From: Daphnia carinata
Taxonomy: Eukaryota; Arthropoda; Branchiopoda; Diplostraca; Daphniidae
Direction of reading: 5' to 3'
Assembly (NCBI RefSeq): GCF_022539665.2
Contig: NC_081339.1
Location: 3,342,517-3,406,516, forward strand
Length of the DNA stretch: 64,000 bases
The notes below the pieces were generated by a model that worked only from the letters and a program-made list of their open reading frames with translations, was not told the DNA's origin and did not search any database. Below are positions 1 to 13,543 of the stretch, one piece after another. Each line of letters starts with the position of its first letter. Position 1 is the first letter of the stretch. A program made the position numbers and the translations under genes.

Positions 1-1031
1 GCGCCGTTCTGAAAGCTCAACCTGTTTTTTTTCCCCCTCCTCAATTGTCTATGTCATTTTCTGAATGAAAGCCGGCACAACCCGGTGTCTTATAACCGAT
101 TGAGGTTACGTATAGCGGCTTATCAGTTTAACTAATCACGAAAAAGCCTGAATGAAAATGAGATAATTGAAAAAAAAAGAAAAAAAAAGAGGGACGCACG
201 TAAAACGAACGCCGATAGAACATGCTAGAAAAACAAAACAAAACAATCACGCTGCCAGAGAAGAATCTGGAAGTTTCAACCTCTTCTGGCTTTTTTTTTT
301 TTTTTTTTTATTGTCACGTCGTTTTTTTTTTTTTTTGTAAAAATATACTATCAAATAAAAAAAACAAAAACTAAAGAAAAAGGAATTTTATGATTCGGAG
401 ACAAGGAGAAAATGCGAAATATTTTTTTGTTTGTTGTATTTTCCCAAAATGCAATTCAAACGAGTTGGCGACAATAAAAAAGGAAAGCACCGTTACGTTG
501 ATGACATAGCACAAATGTGTTTGGGTATTCACGTTCTGCGTGAATGCAGCGCATTACATCAGATCGCCTGTCTATACGTTCCTTTCAAAACGAACCAAAA
601 ACCCGTAAATGAAGTGAGAAATAGCGCAGCCATCGGCGAAAGAAGTCGATGGAACGAACGCAGATATAAAAAAAATCTAACGCGTTTCAAATACAATTTT
701 ATTTTAAAAAAAAAAAGAAAAAGAAGAAATGATCGTCGGATGATCGAATTGAGGTCTCGTCCCTTCCGCGTCACGTGACCCCATGTCCGATGGAATGGAT
801 ACAACAAATACAACTGGCATATTCCATTTGGTTTTGATTGCGATCGAGCAACACTACCCAACGTTCTATCGCGTAGCAGCTCGTGGCTCTATACCGCCAA
901 TTCCCGCGGTCAGCCCAATTGGTCAGTTACGTGAGAAAACCGGTGGACGTTGAAGTTATACCACCCCCGCATCACGTAATACAAGATGAAGAACGCGCAA
1001 GTGTATACGTACCATTTCTGTTTGTTTTAGC

Positions 1032-1055
1032 CACACACACACACACACACACACA
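1032..1055. repeat. (CA)n microsatellite
   Basis: About 12 uninterrupted CA units in the gene-free left region. The short open frames reading His-Thr or Cys-Val here are artefacts of the repeat. Confidence 0.95.
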
Positions 1056-1398
1056 TACATCTCTGTGTGTTAGTTAAAGATTCGTAGTTCCCACCAGTTA
1101 ACGCAAGCCCTTTTCGTTTTTCGAAATGCATTTTGCATTTTGCGCTTGGGCGAGGCGGTGAAACATAAGAAGCCCGATCGGTACCAAACAATTGCAATTG
1201 AAGAAGTTTTGCTGCGCGCGCCAGACTATGGAAAATCATTCGTCATTTCCTCTCATGTTCTTTTTGAAGAAAATTGAAACATTGTAGCGTTGGTCTTCTT
1301 GTTTTTCGCCGGCGTGAAACCGCCGTGCATATAGTAGGCGGTATAGTTCTAGAGTTATCAGATCACGTTACTGACTTAGTGCGCTCCTTTATAAAGAG

Positions 1399-1401
<3 letters not shown>

Positions 1402-1431
<30 letters not shown>
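1402..1431. repeat. (GA)n microsatellite
   Basis: About 14 GA units following GGCA, ending in a short A run. It is a simple purine tract with no coding evidence. Confidence 0.95.
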
Positions 1432-1436
<5 letters not shown>

Positions 1437-2316
1437 GAGGGGAATGGTACTGACCGGAAGGCAGGAATGTGTGACGTGTAAAATGCCGGATGTGACGTGT
1501 TGGATATTTTTTTTATTTTTTTTTTTTTTTTCACGAATGGAGTGGTAGCGATGGCCAAAACTGAAACAGGTTGAAAGAATTCTAAATTCGATTTTTTTTT
1601 TTTTTTTTTTTTTTTTTGAAATTCTTCCTGGAATGAAAGCAGCGTTGTCTACTGATTGCAAATGATGAAATTCTTTGCACCCTTTTTCGTCATTTTCTCT
1701 TTCTTTCACGCGTGTCACGCGTGACCCGTTTCCAATCGCGCATTCCTCTTTTTTTTTTTCTCGAAGTGTTTTCAAACAGAGATTTTTAAACTTGACTTTT
1801 AGTGACTTCTTTTGTTGTTTTTTTTTTGGCTTTGCGCACAACTACAGCAGAGTGTCGACGAACTCACGACAACCTGTTTTCTCTTGTACTCGGGGACCAC
1901 ACAATCAAAAAACTTGCGGTACTTTTTTTTTTTGTTGTTGTTTTTTTTTTGTTTTAGGGTTTTGTGCTTCGTTTGCGTTGAATCATGTCGCCCATTTGTC
2001 CTGTTCTTTTCTCCCCTTTTGGGCATTTGCAAACTGGCAAACCGCCTCCGCCTTTTGTGTTGCAAACGCGCACCTTGATTTATCGTCGACGTAGACTTTG
2101 ACTTCGACTCACTTCCATTTTGCTTTTTTTTTTTTTTAACGCGCAGTGAACAAACGAACGATACTGTACATTATACTAACTGACCCCCCTCCCCCCCCCC
2201 CCACCTCAAGTCAAATTCTGAAATGTTTTTTGGCTGACCGCCGCTTGTCCTTCCGCTTCCACTAAATACACGCAACGGAATTTCCCATTTTTTTTTTTTT
2301 CTTTTTCAAATTTTTT

Positions 2317-2332
2317 GTGTGTGTGTGTGTGT
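2317..2332. repeat. (GT)n microsatellite
   Basis: Eight GT units after a T run; simple sequence. Confidence 0.9.
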
Positions 2333-3339
2333 GGGGCTCGCGTGTTGTGTCTCTCGCGAGAAACCTCTTCTTCCGCGTTGTTTGCCTTCAAGTTCATTGT
2401 CACGAACGATTTTTATGCTGGCGGGAAAGACGAACGAGAAAAAAAAAAAAAAAAAAGGAGAACAACACACGGCAAACTGACGGTGCAACTTTTCTTTCTC
2501 CGCTGACGAGAAAGCCAAAATGCATTCACGTTTTTTTTTTTTTTTTTTTTTTTTAAGGACATTCTATTTTTCTTTTAAAAGCTTTTTTTTTTGCATGTGT
2601 GACGTCGCTGCGGTCAGACCGATTTCCATTCACGGAAACCGATGCGACCGAGCGACCGACATCTACCGACGTGTCTCTGTTTTTCGCACAATTCATCGAT
2701 TGCCAACGCCAATTTTTTGCACTCGTCTCGCCATTTCGACAGGTTGACCCCAATCGTTTGTTTGCTTTGCAATTCCTCTTGATTAATTTTTTTTTTTTTT
2801 GTTTGTTCTTTCATTTTTCAACTTCCCTGATTGCGCAACGAAAAAAAAAAAAATAAAATAAATACAATACAGCCACACAACACAGCGAATTGGGGACTGC
2901 AATTGGGATACGGTCCGGACTTCGGAACCGCCCGGAAGGGCCCTCCTTCCGGCCCCGTGCACTTTTCACGAGTCTCCCTGTGAAATTTAAAGAGTCGCTT
3001 CGGCCAAGGTATCGGGAGTATCCGGGGATTGACGGTTGAACACCGCCATACAGGACAGACAAGACAGGGAGGGAGGGGGACATATCGTTTCAATATCTAT
3101 ACGTGATGGATCGAATGGACTGGATAGTTTAGCACGTCATGATCTGTTGTTTTCGATCTGTTTACCTTGCTTTTGTTTTGTTTTTTATTTTGCGGTGTTC
3201 TATATGACAAATCGAAGCCTAAAGTCCAGTTCGTCGTTGTACCTGCTGCCGTCGTTTCCGTTGCGGCGCTTTTGTATTTGTTCCGCACGCTCTTACGTAA
3301 GATGCGCATAGTCCTGGAGGAGGGATTGCCCTCGATTTG

Positions 3340-3362
3340 TTATTATTATTATTATTATTATT
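3340..3362. repeat. (TTA)n microsatellite
   Basis: About seven TTA units in the gene-free left region. Confidence 0.9.
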
Positions 3363-3518
3363 TGTGTGTGATCTACAAACCGTGGTCCGCAGACCGTAAT
3401 AGCACGCAAAGTTGTTGGCTTGTCGATACGACCATCGTGCGGTTTGCTTTAGTGTTGGCCTTGCGCTATTCGAAAAACGTTCCAGAGTGCCTCTAACGCG
3501 TTGAGGGAGAAAAGAAGA

Positions 3519-3541
3519 GGGGGGGGGGGGGGGGGGGGGGG
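3519..3541. repeat. Poly-G run of 23
   Basis: An uninterrupted run of 23 G, the longest G run in the window. Runs of this kind are slippage-prone and hard to sequence, so the exact length is uncertain. Confidence 0.9.
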
Positions 3542-4362
3542 ACAAACAACTGAAATTAGGTCAAATGTTTTGAAAAACAAAGTTTTTCATTCTTTATTTC
3601 CTCAATGTCGGAGGGGGGCACAGCTCGTTTCAGTTTTATGTCCATCGTCGATTGCTCAAATCTCATTCGTGTTACATTTCCTCTTTCGATATCTTCTTCC
3701 GATTCTTTTTTTTTTTTTTTTTTTTTTGGTTTAATTTCAAATAAATTCGAGACAGGACTCATCGATATCCTTCACGACACGGTGAAGGAGTTAAGTGCCA
3801 ACACGTGTGGCCGTTGTGTGTGTCTGGCGGCACGCAACATCGTTCTTGCGCTCCTATCGTTCTTTTCTTGTATTTTCATTTTTGAAGGGCACCAAGACAC
3901 GCCCTCTTTCTCATCGTCTTTTCAGGAACATCTTTTCCTAAAAATAAAATAGAAAATAAACTCAAAGGCATTTAATAATGTTAACCCTCTCTCTTTTTCT
4001 GTGTCTGTCTCACACGGTCTTATCATTCATTACCGGGGGATGTGAATTTACATATGAAAAAAAAAAAAAAAAAAAAAAAAAGAAATGATTTCCATTTGAT
4101 TTAAGGGTGGCGATGGGGTGAGTTGCACGGTAGAACGAAAAAATAAAAAAAAAAGGCACCCCAGAAAAAAAAAAAAAAAAAAAAAACGAAGAGAAATAAG
4201 AAAATGTGTCAAGGAGGATCGTGTCTGGAGCGTGCACGCGTGTCGGGTTAAAGGGGGAAAAAATTTCCATATAGAAGGGGGTTAGAAGGGAAAACAAACG
4301 AACGTGTTTTTTTATACCTGGTCGGTTGTACGATACAACGGGGCTAAAAAACAAAAAAAAAA

Positions 4363-4386
4363 AATATAAATAAATAAATAAATAAA
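4363..4386. repeat. (AAAT)n microsatellite
   Basis: Five to six AAAT units following an A run. Confidence 0.9.
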
Positions 4387-5857
4387 GAGAAGCTGAGGGG
4401 GGAAAGAAGAAGAAACAGGATTCAACGCCGCGGGATTTATTCATCAGATCAAAAACGACGATACTATCACGAAGGCATCCGAGGCCAGCGTGATTAGGGG
4501 GTGAAAATCTGACTTGTGGGTCATGAGGGATTGTGGAGAGCATCAGAGGGTGTCGTAGTCTTTATTTGGTCATTTCTCCAAAAGAGAAACGAAGGGAAAA
4601 ATAAAAATAAATAAATAAAAATAAAACAAAATCGAAATTCTTTTCCCTTTGAATGTTTCTGATGGAACTCTGAAATTTGATTCTATTTTTCGAAGAAGAA
4701 CTATGACGACGTAGAGAACATTTTCGATGCTTTTAAAAAATTAAAGGCAACAACACGCAAATTAAATCACCGTGCACGTACGTCAGTCCGGGACTAGGGA
4801 CTTTTCTTGTTCTGTCCTCGAGCTCTGAAATAATTAGCGACTCTAATTGCGAGCGTTTTGAATAATTCAAAAATATATTTCAAATGCAGAAATGAGAAGA
4901 AGAAGAAAGTCAAAAGACACCGGCCAAACACGTCAGTGTCTATAAAAACATACCAGTAGTCCCTTTGACCATGAAAATGTTAACGAAAAAAAAATATAAA
5001 AAAAAAATACTAGTTTTTTTTTAATTTAGGCAATAAAATGCATTTCACCGGGAATCGGGACTTTTTTTTCGGGGGTTGGGATGAATCGCCGTTGAGGCGA
5101 GGGACGAGCCCCTCAGCAGGTTGTGTCGACTCATCTTCATGACACAAAAGAGGATTTTTACTTTGACTTTCATTCGATGCGTGTCCTTATTCGTTTCCCC
5201 CTATCTTCAACGTACATTAGATAGAGGGAGGACGTGTTCTCTGTGTGGGTGTACGAATGTGTCGAAATCACGCGGGAGAGGGTTTTTCATCGGCTTCATT
5301 TTTAACCCGGGACTCGGTCAAGTTCAACAGGTGCGTTTTATAAAATTTGAGAAATTTGAAGAAAGAAAAATTATAAAGGGGGATAAAATGGGACTGTTAG
5401 TCCAAGGCAAACCAGTCGAAAATGATTCGAAAAATTCCAATTCAAAGAAGTAAATTTTAAAAAAAGGGGAAAAAATATTCTATTCCGGAATTCTTTGGCT
5501 TCTTATTTTCTTTCAAGTGATGTTCGCATAGTTCCTGCATCGGCTCGGGTGAATCGAAAGAAATTCAATCGAGTAGTTTGCCAACTTGGATGACGAGCGA
5601 ATTCAATACACGCGGCGCGATCTCTAATGACACACACAACGGACAGTTCCAATTCCGTTCGCATACTGGCCAGCCGGAATGAATAGGATATACCGGAAGG
5701 TGAGTTGTGTTTCAGACGGGCGTTACAATCAATCCCTCCCCCCCCCTTTTTTCTTTTTTTTTATTTTAAATATATTTCCAAGTCGAGCGCTGACTGTAAC
5801 GAAAATGAAAATCTCCTTTTCGTTTTGTTTTCAAATCCGACAAGTTTCACAATAAAA

Positions 5858-5888
<31 letters not shown>

Positions 5889-7145
5889 GGAAAAAGAAAA
5901 GAAAAACTTTAAAAACACCTGTTTGACGTATACAGGTAGATAACCTTATAAAACTATAAAAGAACGCCCCCCCTGCGGGCTCGATGACTTGGCGGAAAGA
6001 AACGAGATCTTCTTCAATGTCATCGTTTTTCATGAATTTCAATCTGAAGTCGAAGGGAGGAACGAATAATTATTGGCAAGATCTGGAAATTCCCTTTCAG
6101 TAAGATAATAAAAAAAACAAAAAACAATCCGCTTGACGGACGGCAAAAGAATTACAATGAAAAACTGATTTCGAAAGGGACGAAGAACAAGACGATGGCT
6201 GTCTCCTTTTTCAATGGCGATCAAGGTGGATGTATAGACAGAAGAAAAAAAAAAAAGATAGAAATCGGGATACTGCTGATGACACGATACGGACGGGGTG
6301 ATGCAGTTCACCAGCCGTTTGAATGGGATCGGCAATTGTTCGGAAACATAAGGCAAGGAAGAACAATGAAAACTTGTTGTCTGTGGTCGCATTTCATTAA
6401 AAAAAAAAAAAATTTATGAAAGAATAAAGGTCCCCCCCCCCCCATTTCTCCGCCAAAAAAAGACGCCAAGTCAGATCTCGTCTATAGTCTAGACATCGTC
6501 CAGAAATAACACACACACCGATTTGAAAAAAAAAAAAAAAATGGAATTGAAAAGAGTCCAGGGTCGGGTGTGTCCCCTGGCTGTCCGTCGTATTTTTATT
6601 TTGTTTTTCTCCAGGATATAATGACGCGCGCAAAAAACGAAATCATTTTATTGAAGAAAATATGTAGATGTCAAGTTCGATTATTTTTCTATTTCAAATT
6701 TTTTTTTTTTTTTTTTTTTTTTACTCGCTTTGTGTGATGATTGTCGCTTTTGGGGATGAAACCGGACTGTAGAACAACAGCAGCCTTTTTTTTTTATTTT
6801 TACAATCTCAAAAACGAGTGTCTGATTTGTAAGTCCATAGTTGGACAACAAAATTTGAATCAGTCGAAATGCCGTTGGTCCGGTCATCCCGCCGCCAATC
6901 GAATGGCCTTTAAAATAAAATTAGACAATCCAATTTCGGGTTTTTTTTTTTTTTCTTTTACTACGTACGGTATTAAATACATGTCGAAAAGGAGAGTGAT
7001 TCTCTGTAAGAGACAGAGCCAAATTATCATCGTCCTGGAACTTTTTTGATCTTCAAGGTTGACAGATTTTATTTCTTTAAAAAAACATTAATTTTAGCCT
7101 CTGGAATAACCTCGTCCTGGGCAACTCCATTCCAGTTGGGGCCGT

Positions 7146-7167
7146 TCTCTCTCTCTCTCTCTCTCTC
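7146..7167. repeat. (CT)n microsatellite
   Basis: About eleven CT units in the gene-free left region. Confidence 0.9.
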
Positions 7168-7494
7168 CCCTTTTATTTTATTTTATGTTTTTTGCATTTA
7201 CCTTTAATTTATTTTATTTTTCAAACCAGGCAGTTGGAGGGGGATGGTCATGTTTTTTCGTTCTCTTGAAAATGAACTTAAAGGTTAAGAGACATTCCGA
7301 AATTGAACAAAAATCAATCATCCTACCCTCCCCCTCCCCCAAAAAAAAAACAATTTCTGCAAAAGGTAGGGTACGAATAAATGCATTAAAAGGTCAGTCA
7401 TGCGTTTATCTTTTGTTTCTTTTTCTTCAAACTACCTGTGTGTGCCACGTAGTCATTCCAAGTGCCATCTCTATCCTCTGCAGACCGTTTACGT

Positions 7495-7518
7495 ATGTGT
7501 GTGTGTGTGTGTGTGTGT
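7495..7518. repeat. (GT)n microsatellite
   Basis: About twelve GT units in the gene-free left region. Confidence 0.9.
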
Positions 7519-9187
7519 CTTGATTTCTACCCAACGACCTCCCCCGTATATTCCTACGAAAATGAAAATCAGTACATTCTAGTGGGAGTACTGTCATTCT
7601 TGTGATTATCTAAAAAAAAAAAAGAAAAGAAAAAGAAAAACGTTATGTGTATACAGTTACGAACGTCAAGGGCGCAATTTTTGGTTTCCCCCTCCCCACT
7701 CGTACGATGTTCCATTCAGTGACACGACGAGTTTTGTCTTCTTTGGATAACGACACCTGCCCACATCAGGTACTCCATTTTACTATTGTACCTGTTTAAG
7801 TCTTGCTTTCATTTCCCACTGTTTTTTCGTTTGATAAATGGATGTTTTGTTTTATACGTGTGACATTCAACGAACTGCATTTCCCCCCCTTTTTAACCCT
7901 TTTTAAAATTAGTTTTTTTTTTTTTTGGCAGGGGCAATAGCCCAGCTAAATAAGGTCCTTTATTTTATTAAAATGTTTAAACTCGTTTAAAAGTTGGTCA
8001 TAAAAATCAGGCAGGAAAAAGGAAAAACGAAACAGGAATTTTCTTTTGGCTTTTATGAGGGCGTGTGTGTTGAGGTATTTTAACTATTTCGTCCATCCAC
8101 TTTCGCCGTGTGTCAAATGTTCCAGAGTTTTAGATCAAGGGGGTAGTATTTTTCGAGGTGAAAGGACTTGCAAGAGAATTGTAAAACAAACAACAAGAGA
8201 AAAAAAAAAAGGGTTAAAAATAAACTAGAATCGATTGAGTTGACCTTATTTGGAACTAATTTTTCCCATCTGCATTTCGAATTGAAATTCAAAAATAAAT
8301 AAAAGAAGCTTTCAGATTTCAAACAAAAATTCAACAGTTAAAAATAAAACGAGTTATTTTATGCAAGAAACAGGTAATGTTGATACCAAAATGGGGGGGG
8401 GGGGGAGGACAAACAAATCTTTTAGGGAGCAGTGGCCTTTTTTTTTTGTTTTTCCTTCGTTCGTGAGTCAAAGATAAAAAGAATTCTGCTTGTAATATTA
8501 TAATAAATGACCCGTCTTCTATTCAATCCGTGCTGAAATGTTCGCGGTCGTATCTTTGCTTCATCCGAAAATAAAAAGGGAAAATTCAAATGACACGAAA
8601 AAAGACAAACTCGAAATTTGTTTGTTATCTTTTGATGTTTCTTATTATTTCTCCCGAATTTCAATGACGCGCACGAACAGAGCTACGCGCAAAGGTGTTT
8701 CTATGCTGCATAGTCCTTCACGATGTTTTCCAGATAGTAGCTGGAACAAGTGGCCCCCCCCCCTTCTCTACGAGCGCTCACCTACCCGACCGCACCTTTT
8801 CGAATACCTGTTCCGTGTCGTTTTAATTTCCTTTTTCGCCCACTTCGTTAATTCAAAGTTCTGTATACTATACAGCACTACTCTACAGGCCAATGACCAT
8901 TTAGCCCACACCCATTTTTTGAAAAATCCTTTTCATCCTAAAACAGACGGTTTAAAAGAATCGAAATCTCAATTTCCCTTTCTTTTCTGTTTTGTTTTTG
9001 TTCTATTCCATACAATACGGGTGGCTAGTAAACATATAAGGCTACTACAAGTGCCATTCATTGTCTAGGGATTTTTCTTTTTCTTTTTTTTTTTAACGTC
9101 AATCTCGTTGCGATAAAGCGATAAAATTGAAAGAAATGGGGATCGCTCTTAATGAGCGATCCTGTTCGGCGGGAGTTTGGGGCGTCA

Positions 9188-9205
9188 CCCCCCCCCCCCC
9201 CCCCC
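9188..9205. repeat. Poly-C run of 18
   Basis: An uninterrupted C run about 20 nt downstream of a 9-bp perfect hairpin. Its length may be affected by sequencing error. Confidence 0.85.
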
Positions 9206-11486
9206 ATAGACATTTTTCATGGAGGTCCTATTAATTGATTTTCCAGAGAAAAGGAAAAAACTCGACAATGTCCACACACGCCAATCCGTTGACGATTGAT
9301 GGCGAGCCATTAATTAAATCCAATGACGGTTAAGAACTTCAGTCAAATTCAAATGGTGCATGTATGGGTCTGAATATTGTAGAAGATTAAATCTATATTT
9401 TACGTTAAGCTTTATTGATTTTTTTTTTTTTTTCACGAGCCAGATGTTCCGGCCGTTGCGCATCTGCCCAGGCCGTATTGACAATTCCATTAGTTCTATG
9501 CCAACTGGCAATCGTTTCCGGACTAACTGTTATTTTATTTCCTTTTCGATTTCTATTCTCGTTTGTAACATTTTGTTTGTCTTTCTTTACGTAATCGGCG
9601 TTTCCGTCACTCGAAAACGATGTCAAAACGATTTACTAGCACGATTTATCAGTGTCCTGCATTCTCCAATTCTTTGCGCACTGCTTGAATTTGTTCAAAC
9701 AACGGCGTGAATCACTACTGATAACTACATTCAAAAAAAAAAAAACAATACGATAGTAATGAATCATCGTTCTCTGTCAACCTCAAAATCGAAATAGTAA
9801 TGTTTTAATCGAACGAAATTTTGTGTTATTCACTGACTGGCCATCGTGATTTTGCTCGTGGCGAATTGAGGTGTCGAGGAAGTTAAAACCTGATAGAGCG
9901 TCATTGGATTTGCGTCACGAGGTAATGTAGATCAAACTTTGCGTAACGCTAAGTAAATTTACGTTATCAACTCATAATGAAAGCTCTAGAAAATCGTGTT
10001 GGCATTTTAAGCGGCACAAGGCAAACGGTTGATAAGCGTATTCTACTGATAATGAACTAGCCGGCGCATAAATATATGCAGTTGACACGTTTTGACGCTG
10101 TTTGACTTGGCCGTCTGTCCGCTAACAAAGTTCAATGAATCCTTTTTGAGGTTAAACGAAAGCATTCTCGTATCGTTTTTTCAATTACAAATTCCCTGTG
10201 AATTGTGCAGCGGTAGCTTAAGAAACGATTCCAACTGCGAAACGTTCTGATTGCGAGCTTTAACATCCTCGATCTACATAACCAGCTTTTTTTTTTGACA
10301 ACAATATTGTTAGCCTGACTATACCTGTTTCACTCGTTTTCTCCGCATTTGTTTGCCGACTAGAGTGGCGTGCACAACGTTCCCCCCCACTAACTGTCTT
10401 ACTTACCGTTGTCCTTCTTATAGCGGTTGGGCTTTTTCTCTACGGACATTCGCCATCGTTTTCATCCAGGTAAAAAAGCAAAAGACAAAACATTAAACTT
10501 ATCGTGTCTCTTATTTCAATTCATTTTGAACTCTAGTTTGAATGGATGTTAAACAAAAATGTAGGAACAGGTAGGTTGAAATAGGACGAATGGTAGGCGA
10601 CACATATCAGGCGGCCAAGGTTGACGCAACTACCTTCTCTGCTGGACCTTCCCAACTCATCTGAGAGATCCTCCCTCTTTCTCTCTTGAAAAAAAAAAAA
10701 AAAAATAAGAAACATAGCTAGCAGTTCGTCACTTTCCCTTTATAACCACGCTCCTCCCACTCTTACGGTTTAAAAAAGAAGAAGAAAAAAGGCAAAAAAA
10801 AAAAAAAACAAAAAAAAACCGCACCGCCCTACGGCGACCTTGCTATATTACCTGGCAGACAGGTGTATACGTGGTAGAAGGCATAAAAAAAACCATCCCT
10901 AAACGTAAACTAGCTTTTTCTCTTGTTGTCTTTTTTTTTTTTTTTTTCCATCGAATAAGTAGATCTAGAAAAACCGATAAACACAAATCGCATTTCGCTT
11001 TGTTCTTATAAACGAGTCGTACGTGTTTCCCTTCGAGTCTGCGTTTATTTGAATTTTTTTGATCAAGACCAAACAACAACGATTCGTAACGTTTTCGGTA
11101 GACCAGGGAGCGAAAACAAGCCACTAGAGACGGGCAGGGTTTTTATTGAGGTCTCGCAGAAAGAAGGAAGATGAGCTTCGTATTTCGTTCGCGGCTTACT
11201 ATATCATCTTACATTTATAGCCTTGTCTCTCTTTTTCTTTGGTTCATATATTTTGTTTTCTTTTTTTTTTCTTTTCCTTTTCTTTTTTTTTTTTTTTGCT
11301 ATGTTTGCATTAGTCAGAAAGAAACTGCGACAGTCGTGCGTGTTGCGGGCTAGTTGATGGTAGAAGGCTCATTCATCCGCTAACCGGAATAGTTTCAATC
11401 TCTTTATTGGAAGAAGAGATATTAAATTGCGAATTGAAGAATCGCTGGAACTGGTAGAATCAATCTACTTCCAAAACTCCTGGAAG

Positions 11487-13203
11487 ATGAGTTTTTTTTG
11501 GTCATCTGGTTCGTCCCTGGTGGATGTGCTTGCGTTTCCAACTTGGATGGCAGAAGACAAGAGCGCGATGTTAATTCAATTGTTAGCCACGGCTGCCGCT
11601 ATGTTACTCGTCTGGATTGTGCATTACATCCTTTTCCGACCACTTAATCGCATCCGAGTAAGTTTCCCTCAATTTTGAAAAAAGAAAATCAGTTTGCAGA
11701 AACGTTTGTACAGGATTTATGCGACACTGGATACAAGGATCAAGTCAGGTGGGATCGTTACGGGCGGACCAAAATTCAGCTGGCCAATGAAGCGAGACGC
11801 AATAAGAAAGTGGGTGACGTCCCGCCCGTCTATCCTAACGGATGGTTTGCTCTGTGCGAATCGGAAGACGTGAAGAACGGACACGTTCTGGCCGTCGATG
11901 CTCTCGGTATGATTACGTCATCAAACTTAAAAATCTTTAGATACAAAATGCATTGAACTGGTCGTCCTTTACCAAAAACGGACGACTGGAAAAGACCCCG
12001 GACACATCACATCTGGTTATGTCATTCTATAATTGGGTTTCGTTACGTGTGTAGGCGAGAATTTGGCCGTCTTTAGGACCGAAGAAGGCAAGGCGTGCGT
12101 CCTGGACGCGTACTGCCCTCATTTGGGAGCCAATATGGGCATAGGCGGACGAGTCGTCGGTGACTGCATCGAGTGCCCGTTTCACGGCTGGCAGTTCAAT
12201 GGGCACGACGGCCAATGCGCTTCAGTTCCTTATTCGAAAGGAAAAGGTAGGCGATACTCTTCACCTTTCAATGTAACTAGGAAGACAACCATATGCAAAT
12301 GATTGTGTGTATTCTACTCGCATTCTACCAGTTCCGTCGAACGCGCGAGTCAAGAAATGGCCGACCCACGAAGTCAATGGCTTCATTTTCGTTTGGTATC
12401 ACGCCGAGTCGGACAAGAGCCTCGAACCGGAATGGACCGTGCCCGAACTGGACGAGATCAGTTCTGGCCGATGGCATTATCGCGGACGAACTGAATATAA
12501 AGTCAACGTTCACATTCAAGAAATACCGGAAAATGGCGCTGATGTTGCCCATCTGGGTTACCTTCACGGCCCGTCCATGTTGTTTGGATCTGATTTGGGG
12601 GCCATAACGAGGGAGGACGATCGTAAAACGAACAGCTGGCCGCCTTTCTTACATCACCACTGGGAAGTCGGATGGAAAGGTCCCGAACCGGGATCCCCTG
12701 ATTGGCATTTGGCCGTCACGACTATCAAACATGATTTGCGTCTTTTCGGACGCTTACCGTTCATTCTGATGGACGTTGAAGCCAAACAAATCGGACCGGG
12801 ATTAGTTCATTTGCGTATGAACACTTCGCTGGGACGTTGCGTCTTGGTGCAAACGGTGACACCTGTCGAACCGTTTACCCAGCGAGTGTTGCACCGGTTG
12901 TACACCTCACCGACCGTCATCGCACCTTACGCGAAACTCATCCTCTGGGGCGAAGCCATTCAGGTATTGTCTATTTTTCATTTTCAAATTGTTTATGGGT
13001 TAAAAAGACATTGTTCGTTGTTCGATTAGTTTGAACGGGACGTGGCCGTGTGGAATCACAAAACGTACGTTAAAAATCCGTTGATTGTGTCGGAAGATCG
13101 GACCATTAGTCGACATCGTCGTTGGTATCAGCAATTCTATTCAGAGAATTCACCTCGTTTGCAAACGATCATCGAAAATAAAAAGGGATCCCTCGATTGG
13201 TGA
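11487..13203 (+). CDS. nvd: Neverland-type Rieske oxygenase (cholesterol 7-desaturase)
   Basis: Neverland/DAF-36 enzymes convert cholesterol to 7-dehydrocholesterol, the first step of ecdysteroid synthesis. I read five exons: 11487-11657, 11714-11906, 12055-12246, 12332-12963 and 13030-13203, giving about 453 residues (the fly protein is of similar size). An N-terminal hydrophobic segment (about residues 28-50) would anchor it in a membrane. The Rieske 2Fe-2S centre is visible as C142-P-H144 and C162-P-F-H165. The non-haem iron site is visible as D256, H259 and H264 (DVAHLGYLH). The first ATG after the upstream in-frame stretch was chosen. For exon 2, an acceptor at 11693 also keeps the frame but leaves only a 35-nt intron, so 11714 (56-nt intron) is preferred. 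The three other exon joins agree in phase. Confidence 0.92.
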
Positions 13204-13543
13204 TTGAAACAATCTTTAAAATTATGTTTTTTTTAAACGTAAATCTCTATGTCTCGTCTTTTAATTGTTAGCGTTGTACGATAACAGATTTTGGTTTTGT
13301 ATCGTTGTGTATTTTGACATGTTTTTATAATGATAGTCAATGTTGAATGACATCAGATCGATTCGGTTGTTAATTAATCACCAGGATTGTAAAAAAACAA
13401 AACAAAAGGAACGCCTCAATTGAAAACAAAAGAAAATATTTACAAAGATAATAAGACTGAGATTCAAATGCAAAATGCAAATCCAAATATTTGTGGTTAA
13501 ACAGGTGACAAAAAAAGAAACGAGTGATTTAAAAAATCATCAC
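13204..13543. other. Convergent 3' region of neverland and the CUB gene
   Basis: 340 nt between two convergent stop codons, AT-rich. It presumably holds both 3' UTRs. I see no canonical AATAAA clearly assigned to either gene and no other feature. Confidence 0.6.

Larger units (their letters stand above)
1..11486. other. Long gene-free stretch rich in homopolymers and microsatellites
   Basis: About 11.5 kb in which I find no exon that translates into a recognisable protein segment. The open frames here are short and made of lysine, phenylalanine or serine runs read from poly-A, poly-T and CT tracts. The stretch is dense in long A or T runs, with G and C runs, dinucleotide arrays and a TTA array. 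About 9,730-10,450 is calmer and contains fewer runs, so any regulatory sequence may lie there. It sits directly upstream of neverland, so it could hold that gene's distal control region, or be intron or UTR of a gene outside the window. No tRNA, rRNA or snRNA gene was recognised. Confidence 0.6.

Noticed and set aside
431-11353. Many 60-180 codon ORFs in the left region
   Set aside because: They consist of Lys/Phe/Ser/Cys-Val runs read from homopolymers and dinucleotide repeats, with no conserved segment or splice-consistent partner.
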